DNA from: an uncultured Bacilli bacterium | GTDB taxonomy: Bacteria > Bacillota_I > Bacilli_A > RF39 > UBA660 | Assembly: GCA_910586425.1 (NCBI GenBank) | Contig: CAJUHL010000062.1 | Span: 1-9,255, forward strand | Direction of reading: 5' to 3' | DNA length: 9,255 nucleotides | In this document: piece by piece, positions 5,382-9,255 of the stretch | Layout of the letters: every line of letters starts with the position of its first letter | Numbering within the stretch: the stretch's first letter is position 1 | Made by a program: the position numbers and the translations under genes | Notes under the pieces: model-generated | The model's database searches: none | What the model was told of the DNA's origin: nothing | The model's input: only the letters and a program-made list of their open reading frames with translations

Positions 5382-6056
5382 CATTTCATTTTTATTATAA
5401 AAGGCTTTGGTTTCCTCAAATAATCTTGGAGCAAATTCATCTAATAATTGCCAATTTTTAATAAAATCTAATACGAAATCTCTTCCATAGTTCTCTATCA
5501 TATACTTTCCCATTAAATACGATGTTGGATAATTATTAGGGGCATTATTAAAGTCATTTTTTAATTTTTCATAAGTACAAATAATTTCAGTACCACTATA
5601 ATCCTGACCTGACAAATTTGTCGCTAGTGCTTCAGAAAACCATATATGTCCACGTGAATTATTTTCCCCTAACAATTCATGATGACATATATGGGCAAAT
5701 TCATGTAAAATATTTTGCATTTGATCTTCAATCGTTTCATTTCTATGAGAACTTAACTCTCGACAAAGACTTAATTCTAGCATATTAATATTGTCATCCA
5801 TAGTATCAGCTATCATCCAATCATGATAAGTTTCCCCCATTTCCTCAAGATAAGGTATTAAGTGTTTCTTATAATCATCGATTGAATAATAGATTTTGAC
5901 AATGACTTTTCGACTAATGTTTTCTAAACCAAAGAAATTCATGATTTCTTTAGATTTTGATTCTAATGTTGTAATTAATTGTTGAATGTTTTCATCATTA
6001 TGATTATAGAAAATAATAAATTGATTATTTTCATATTGCGTATTTAAGTTATTCAT
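5370..6056 (-). CDS. Cytoplasmic HEXXH zinc metallopeptidase (gluzincin, peptidase MA-like)
   Basis: Predicted protein of 228 residues. The zinc site is HEFAH at residues 118-122, with WFSEALA at 139-145 placing a Glu (E142) twenty residues after the second His, the third ligand of gluzincins. YPTSYLMGKYMIENYG (176-191) resembles the helix after the active site in this superfamily. All catalytic residues are present. There is no signal peptide or membrane segment, so it should act on a cytoplasmic protein. It is the last gene of the four-gene operon; its ATG shares one base with the Nudix stop (TAATG), indicating translational coupling. One attractive idea is cleavage of the XRE regulator encoded two genes earlier, as ImmA does to ImmR in ICEBs1, but ImmA belongs to a different family (DUF955), so this is only an analogy. 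A toxin or effector protease is another possibility. Confidence 0.82.
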   Translation of the reverse strand: MNNLNTQYENNQFIIFYNHNDENIQQLITTLESKSKEIMNFFGLENISRKVIVKIYYSIDDYKKHLIPYLEEMGETYHDWMIADTMDDNINMLELSLCRELSSHRNETIEDQMQNILHEFAHICHHELLGENNSRGHIWFSEALATNLSGQDYSGTEIICTYEKLKNDFNNAPNNYPTSYLMGKYMIENYGRDFVLDFIKNWQLLDEFAPRLFEETKAFYNKNEMKKK

Positions 6057-6532
6057 TATTTTAAATCACCATAATTACATACCTTAAAATCAAGATTGAG
6101 AACATTATCATTATCATCTACATCAACCGCTAAAACAAACTCCTTTGTTTCATCTAACAATACCTTTAAGAAACTAGGTTCTAACATAATTGTATTGGTA
6201 AAACGTTTTGGTTTACTAATCAAATCCTGTATTGTCATCCAATAGGTATTATTTTCCTCAAACTGTTTGATTTCGCCACTATATTCATGTGCTACGTAAG
6301 TATGAAAAATAAAACTTCTTGTAGGGTAATTCACATACATTATCCCACGTGAAATTGGATTCTCAACGATGAGTCCACTTTCTTCCTCAAATTCACGAAC
6401 AACTGCTTGCATTTCGGTTTCATTATCCTCTATTTTTCCACCTGGTATATCATAATATCCTATACGATTAACTTTATGCTCTATACAAACAACTTTATCA
6501 TTTTCTATCAAAAAACTTACTATATTTTCCAT
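6056..6532 (-). CDS. Nudix hydrolase
   Basis: Predicted protein of 158 residues with a complete Nudix box, G-x5-E-x7-REFEEESGL, at residues 32-54, including the REUxEE glutamates that bind the metal. The family hydrolyses nucleoside diphosphates linked to another group (oxidised dNTPs, NAD-type cofactors, nucleotide sugars). The YYDIPGGKIEDNE lead-in is typical of small MutT-like members; substrate cannot be told from sequence. The last ~30 residues (FVLAVDVDDNDNVLNLDFKVCNYGDLK) lie beyond the usual fold. The ATG at 6532 uses AGAGGA, which is embedded in the end of the upstream XRE gene. Its company with a nucleotidyltransferase-fold protein raises the possibility that one makes and the other removes a nucleotide modification; that is inference. 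Confidence 0.92.
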   Translation of the reverse strand: MENIVSFLIENDKVVCIEHKVNRIGYYDIPGGKIEDNETEMQAVVREFEEESGLIVENPISRGIMYVNYPTRSFIFHTYVAHEYSGEIKQFEENNTYWMTIQDLISKPKRFTNTIMLEPSFLKVLLDETKEFVLAVDVDDNDNVLNLDFKVCNYGDLK

Positions 6533-6540
6533 ATTGACAT

Positions 6541-7077
6541 CTAATCCTCTCTAGGTAATTTACTATAATCGTACTTTTCTGCACTCATTTCCAAATCATC
6601 ATAAAGTTGTTTCACATCTGCTAATATTTTCTCGATTGGATATATTTCTTGGTAATAATCATATTTTTCTAGCAACATCATCATATGATGTAATTTTGTG
6701 CGACATTTTGCCACATTATCTCTTTTTTGATAAGAATCTTCCAATAAATCGAGTTGTGATTGTTGATACTTTTCTATCATATTTTTTAAATCCCTAGTTG
6801 ATTTTTTATCTAGCGGATCATTTTGTGTTTTAAACATATTCACCACTTGATTGTATCCTGCTGCTTTCAGTAGTAACTCTAAACTTAAATCTAGCTCCTC
6901 TGCAATTTTTCTTAATACTTCTACATCTATCTTTTTAATTTTTCCATTTTCTATATCATTTAAAGTAGAATGATGGATACCGATAATTCGTGCTAATTTT
7001 CTTTGAGAATATCCTTTCTTCTCACGAGCACCTAACAATATCAATTTTAAATCATACTTTAAATTATTTCCATCCAT
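6541..7077 (-). CDS. XRE-family regulator with helical C-terminal domain
   Basis: Predicted protein of 178 residues. Residues 9-66 are a clear helix-turn-helix (GAREKKGYSQRKLARIIGIHHSTLNDIENG, then VLRKIAEELDLSLELLLKAAGY). Residues 93-165 are charged and helical, probably a coiled-coil dimer or partner-binding region (DLKNMIEKYQQSQLDLLED, KLHHMMMLLEKYDYYQEI). Second gene of the minus-strand operon, ten bases after the NTase and eight before the Nudix gene. It is the best candidate repressor of the divergent excisionase/integrase promoter, whose start site is covered by an inverted repeat at 7604-7629. It could also be the antitoxin to the NTase-fold protein. No protease-type autocleavage domain is visible. 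Confidence 0.86.
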   Translation of the reverse strand: MDGNNLKYDLKLILLGAREKKGYSQRKLARIIGIHHSTLNDIENGKIKKIDVEVLRKIAEELDLSLELLLKAAGYNQVVNMFKTQNDPLDKKSTRDLKNMIEKYQQSQLDLLEDSYQKRDNVAKCRTKLHHMMMLLEKYDYYQEIYPIEKILADVKQLYDDLEMSAEKYDYSKLPRED

Positions 7078-7087
7078 GATACCACCT

Positions 7088-7492
7088 CTACATCATTTTC
7101 TTTTGCTTTTCTTGGTTATTCAAATAATTTTGAATATTGATAATATCTGTTTGATCCTTTGGTGCATTTCTATTTATCTTATAATCTAAAATACTTTGTA
7201 ATGATTCTACAGGATAGCCATCCTTAAAATCTCTATTGAACTCTTGCTTATCATTAACAACAACTTCTACTAAATCATTTAATTGATAAAATCCACAATC
7301 ATTTTTAGAAGCTAAATCTATATTGAATTTTACTTTCATATTTTCAAACAATTCTGTTGATACACATAAATCTAAATCTTTAGCCTGTTCTCTTAATCCG
7401 TATAAAAGTAAACATCCACTTGATAAAATATAGTATTCTTCCTTTGGTAATTCTAAACTATCTACTAACTCTAATAATTGTTCCTTATTCAT
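7088..7492 (-). CDS. Nucleotidyltransferase-fold protein (MNT/AbiEii-like)
   Basis: Predicted protein of 134 residues. YILSSGCLLLYGLREQAKDLDLCV (21-44) follows the pattern of small nucleotidyltransferases (vGG-AL--yG--R-T-DIDL-V): the DLDL pair supplies D39 and D41, and E76 in VEVVVND may be the third acidic residue. The later segment SLQSILDYKINRNAPKDQTDI (98-117) matches the K-----R-KD--DI helix of this group. The usual GG/GS loop reads SS here, so activity may be altered. Members include toxins that add nucleotides to tRNA or proteins and MntA-type antitoxins that AMPylate partners. First gene of the operon; the start has AGAAAGGA six bases upstream and a good promoter at 7526-7554. Which role applies here cannot be told from the sequence. 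Confidence 0.72.
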   Translation of the reverse strand: MNKEQLLELVDSLELPKEEYYILSSGCLLLYGLREQAKDLDLCVSTELFENMKVKFNIDLASKNDCGFYQLNDLVEVVVNDKQEFNRDFKDGYPVESLQSILDYKINRNAPKDQTDIINIQNYLNNQEKQKKMM

Positions 7493-7525
7493 AAAAAATC
7501 CTTTCTTTATCGGCTTTATACAACA

Positions 7526-7554
7526 ATCATATCATACCCAAAAATATTTTTCAA
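7526..7554 (-). promoter_or_regulatory. Promoter of the NTase/XRE/Nudix/peptidase operon
   Basis: On the minus strand TTGAAA (7554-7549) and TATGAT (7531-7526) are 17 bp apart, a strong housekeeping promoter. The predicted start is about 25-30 bp before the NTase ATG. It is back to back with the excisionase promoter, about 20 bp apart. Confidence 0.78.
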
Positions 7555-7573
7555 TAAAAAGTGGCGGATTTTC

Positions 7574-7602
7574 TTGACAATATTGTAGTTACGTTCTATA
7601 AT
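7574..7602 (+). promoter_or_regulatory. Perfect consensus promoter for excisionase and integrase
   Basis: TTGACA (7574-7579) and TATAAT (7597-7602) with a 17-bp spacer. A perfect promoter in front of recombination genes implies repression most of the time, in line with the inverted repeat covering the start site. Confidence 0.9.
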
Positions 7603-7603
7603 G

Positions 7604-7629
7604 ATACTGTCGGATAAATTCGACAGTAT
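7604..7629. promoter_or_regulatory. Operator-like inverted repeat at the xis-int start site
   Basis: ATACTGTCG (7604-7612) and CGACAGTAT (7621-7629) are perfect 9-bp arms around GATAAATT. The repeat begins two bases after the -10, so the transcription start falls inside it. The RNA would lack much of the left arm, which argues for a DNA operator rather than an RNA hairpin. The probable ligand is the XRE protein encoded at 6541-7077. Confidence 0.75.
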
Positions 7630-7645
7630 AGAGAGGAGGTGAATA

Positions 7646-7945
7646 ATGTCCTGTATCGAGTTATTAAACATCCTATCAAAACCATGGGCTAATGTTCAAG
7701 ATATTATGAAGATTATGAATTGTGGTAGAGATAGTGCTATTAAAATGCGAGATACCATCATAGATGAGATTCATAACTGTGGAAAAGAAGTTCCTAATGG
7801 AAAAACAATAGTTGTTCCTATGCAATATATTGTGGAAAAGTTGAATCTTGATTTAGAATATCTCACAAAAATGGCAAAGTTAGAACAGTATTTAGAAGTA
7901 ATAGCGAATGATACGGCAGTCAATTATGCCAGTATATCAAAATAA
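7646..7945 (+). CDS. xis: Excisionase-like helix-turn-helix protein
   Basis: Predicted protein of 99 residues. Residues 14-42 (WANVQDIMKIMNCGRDSAIKMRDTIIDEI) form a winged-helix-like DNA-binding segment, followed by GKTIVVPMQYIVEKLNLD, a pattern of small proteins that precede tyrosine integrases in Bacillota elements. Excisionases bend att DNA and steer Int toward excision. Start: AGGAGG (7634-7639), six bases before ATG, is the best ribosome site in the window. The gene overlaps int, so both come from one mRNA. Function is inferred mainly from context and size. Confidence 0.75.
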   Translation: MSCIELLNILSKPWANVQDIMKIMNCGRDSAIKMRDTIIDEIHNCGKEVPNGKTIVVPMQYIVEKLNLDLEYLTKMAKLEQYLEVIANDTAVNYASISK

Positions 7946-9014
7946 GAAAACAAAGAAATGGAAATTTCGGACTTATGCAGAAGATGTTTATGGAAATCAC
8001 AAACAATTTGAGAGAAAATGGTTTAATACCAAAAAAGATGCTTTACAGGCTGAAAGAGAGTTCAAACTATCCGATAGAACAGAAATATCGAATCTACTCT
8101 TTAGCGAACTATGGACAGTATATAAAGAGCATATAAGCTTAAAATTGAAACAACAATCTTATCGTTCTGTTGTTAGTAGATTCAATAACTATATTCTTCC
8201 TTATTTCAAAGACTACAGATTAAATAAGATTACCAATAGTGTTTATATCAAATGGCAACGTATAATCGAAGAAAAGGGCTTTAAACACAAATATAACAGT
8301 AGTTTACACGGTGCTATGGTAACGATATTAAACTACGCAATGAAATTCTATGGACTCAAACAAAATATTGCAAGCATGACAGGTAATTTTAAAAGAAAAA
8401 CGGACTTAAAAAGGAATGTGGATTTTTGGACTTATGAAGAATATCAAACATTTATATCTGTTGTAGAGGATCAAGTTTATAGAACATTCTTTGAAACACT
8501 TTATTACACAGGATTACGGCAAGGTGAATGTTTGGCTCTTACTTGGAATGATTTCATAAATGATTCTTTAGATATTAATAAGACTATTTCCAAAGAAAAG
8601 AAAAATGAAAAGTATATTGTAAATACTCCTAAAACTTTAAGATCGATTCGAAAAGTAAAAATTGATAAAGATTTGGTTTTACAATTACAAGAACTAAAAA
8701 AATTCTATCAATCATGTGTAGGTTTTGAAGATAATTGGTATATCTTCGGTGGAATAAATCCACTTGCACCCACAACAATTGGTAGAAAGAAAGATAAGTA
8801 TTGTACTTTAGCAAATGTCAAAAAAATAAGAATACACGACTTTAGGCATAGTCATGCATCCTTACTGTTATCCAAGAATGTACCTATTATAGTTATTTCC
8901 GAACGTCTAGGTCATTCTGATATCAATATGACACTCAATACTTATTCCCATATGATTCCAAATGATGAAGATAAAGCTATCGACATCTTGAATCATTTAA
9001 AACAAAATCTATAA
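7926..9014 (+). CDS. int: Tyrosine recombinase/integrase
   Basis: Predicted protein of 362 residues, normal for Tn916/ICE-type integrases. Order: N-terminal arm-binding domain (MPVYQNKKTKKWKFRTY, residues 1-50), SAM-like core-binding domain (about 55-155), catalytic domain (165-355). All catalytic residues are visible: R198 in TGLRQGE, K236 in TPKT, H304 and R307 in HDFRHSH, H330 in GHSD, and the nucleophile Y340 in NTYSHM. It catalyses recombination between the attP of the element and the 3' end of tRNA-Pro, whose attR lies ~90 bp downstream. An ATG at 7908 in the same frame adds six residues (MIRQSI); I prefer 7926 because family members start MPVY. Neither start has a good ribosome site, so translation probably couples to the excisionase gene, which it overlaps by 20 bp. 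Confidence 0.95.
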   Translation: MPVYQNKKTKKWKFRTYAEDVYGNHKQFERKWFNTKKDALQAEREFKLSDRTEISNLLFSELWTVYKEHISLKLKQQSYRSVVSRFNNYILPYFKDYRLNKITNSVYIKWQRIIEEKGFKHKYNSSLHGAMVTILNYAMKFYGLKQNIASMTGNFKRKTDLKRNVDFWTYEEYQTFISVVEDQVYRTFFETLYYTGLRQGECLALTWNDFINDSLDINKTISKEKKNEKYIVNTPKTLRSIRKVKIDKDLVLQLQELKKFYQSCVGFEDNWYIFGGINPLAPTTIGRKKDKYCTLANVKKIRIHDFRHSHASLLLSKNVPIIVISERLGHSDINMTLNTYSHMIPNDEDKAIDILNHLKQNL

Positions 9015-9025
9015 AATTGCTAAAA

Positions 9026-9048
9026 ACTTAATAAATTAAGTGTTTTTT
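9026..9048 (+). terminator. Terminator of the xis-int operon
   Basis: ACTTAA (9026-9031) and TTAAGT (9036-9041) form a short stem with a TAAA loop and a six-T tract (9043-9048), twelve bases after the int stop. The stem is AT-rich and so may be leaky. Confidence 0.65.
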
Positions 9049-9075
9049 AAGGGCTATGAGTAATCAATTATTATA

Positions 9076-9098
9076 AAAGCCTTGAATTTCAAGGCTTT
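9076..9098 (-). terminator. Element-borne terminator for the tRNA-Pro operon
   Basis: AAAGCCTTGAA (9076-9086) and TTCAAGGCTTT (9088-9098) are perfect 11-bp arms around a single T. It sits ten bases beyond the tRNA-Pro 3' end in the direction of transcription and is followed on the minus strand by TTTTATAA. It resembles the ancestral terminator at 1279-1302, so the element appears to restore termination after insertion. Confidence 0.7.
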
Positions 9099-9125
9099 AT
9101 AATCTTAATGGTCGGGAAAACAGGA
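9091..9125. repeat. attR: right attachment site within the tRNA-Pro 3' end
   Basis: Partner of 1295-1329, 34 of 35 bases identical. It includes the final 17 nt of the intact tRNA-Pro gene (9109-9125), so the element re-created the tRNA end on insertion. The integrase gene lies immediately to the left. Confidence 0.92.
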
Positions 9126-9185
9126 TTTGAACCTGCAACCCCTTGGTCCCAAACCAAGTGCTCTACCAAGTTGAGCCATTTCCCG
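9109..9185 (-). tRNA. tRNA-Pro (anticodon UGG)
   Basis: A complete 77-nt cloverleaf: acceptor CGGGAAA with TTTCCCG, discriminator A and encoded CCA; anticodon stem CTTGG/CCAAG with loop TTTGGGA giving anticodon TGG (9149-9151); T arm with GGTTCAAATCC. The gene is intact although it is the integration target, because its last 17 nt are supplied by the att site. Confidence 0.97.
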
Positions 9186-9190
9186 AAGTA

Positions 9191-9255
9191 TGGTGCGCTC
9201 GAAGGGATTCGAACCCCCGACCTTTTGGTTCGTAGCCAAACACTCTATCCAGCTG
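9191..9255 (-). tRNA. tRNA-Arg (anticodon ACG), 5' end cut by the window
   Basis: The 3' CCA (9191-9193), the acceptor 3' strand, T arm with GGTTCGAATCC and anticodon stem TTTGG/CCAAA with loop CTACGAA (anticodon ACG at 9231-9233) are visible. About a dozen 5' nucleotides lie beyond 9255. It is five bases upstream of tRNA-Pro, so the two belong to one minus-strand tRNA operon. Confidence 0.93.

Larger units (their letters stand above)
1311..9125. mobile_element. Integrative mobilizable element (~7.8 kb) in the tRNA-Pro gene
   Basis: The element is bounded by direct repeats derived from the 3' end of tRNA-Pro; the distance from core to core is 7,796 bp. It carries a tyrosine integrase whose gene ends about 90 bp from attR, an excisionase-like gene, a replication initiator and a MobV relaxase, but no type IV secretion genes, so it is mobilizable rather than self-transmissible. 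Cargo consists of a SEC-C protein and an NTase/XRE/Nudix/metallopeptidase operon. All mobility genes look intact, with catalytic motifs present, so the element may still be active. No transposase or known antibiotic-resistance gene is visible. Confidence 0.9.

Noticed and set aside
8629..8814. 61-codon minus-strand open frame
   Set aside because: It is antisense to the catalytic domain of the integrase and has no supporting signal.
1311..9125. Antibiotic resistance, insertion sequence or CRISPR content
   Set aside because: No transposase, resistance motif, or regularly spaced repeat was seen on either strand.

Overview
The window comes from an AT-rich, Gram-positive-type (Bacillota) genome using the standard bacterial code: TGA serves as a stop, Shine-Dalgarno sites are strong AGGAGG types, and several promoters match TTGACA-17-TATAAT. 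Two short collagen-like proteins with a jelly-roll-like C-terminus, the kind found on spore surfaces, suggest a spore-former. An Erysipelotrichia- or Clostridia-like gut Bacillota is plausible, but the sequence does not settle the genus.

The layout is chromosome, then a complete integrated mobilizable element, then chromosome. Left flank (1 to about 1310): two tandem collagen-like genes in one operon, a rho-independent terminator, and the old terminator of a tRNA operon read on the minus strand. Right flank (from about 9107): minus-strand tRNA-Pro(UGG) and tRNA-Arg(ACG), the latter cut by the window end. The last 17 nt of tRNA-Pro plus flanking bases occur again at 1295-1329. These two copies (35 bp, one mismatch; 19 bp identical core) are attL and attR of an element of about 7.8 kb inserted into the 3' end of tRNA-Pro.

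The element reads as follows. (1) A structured leader, then an overlapping gene pair: a DnaD-like replication initiator and a MobV relaxase. (2) A terminator, then a solitary AT-rich SEC-C zinc-motif gene that looks like cargo. (3) A strong hairpin region resembling a MobV-type oriT, unusually placed downstream of the relaxase and cargo, and sharing a 19-nt block with the leader of the rep-mob operon. (4) A divergent pair: an unrecognised 119-residue protein and a 70-residue XRE-type repressor, with a palindrome inside the promoter spacer. (5) A minus-strand operon of four tightly packed genes: nucleotidyltransferase-fold protein, XRE regulator with a helical tail, Nudix hydrolase and cytoplasmic HEXXH metallopeptidase. 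(6) Divergent from that operon, an excisionase-like gene and a tyrosine integrase under a perfect consensus promoter with a 9-bp inverted repeat over the start site, ending next to attR.

My reading is that Int and the excisionase-like protein move the element in and out of tRNA-Pro, the initiator and MobV relaxase process and replicate the excised circle, and transfer uses a conjugation machine supplied by another element, since no transfer apparatus is encoded here. The XRE genes probably keep the element quiet. The SEC-C gene and the NTase/XRE/Nudix/protease operon are the parts without an obvious mobility job and are the best candidates for an undescribed accessory system, possibly defence or maintenance. 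That last step is inference.
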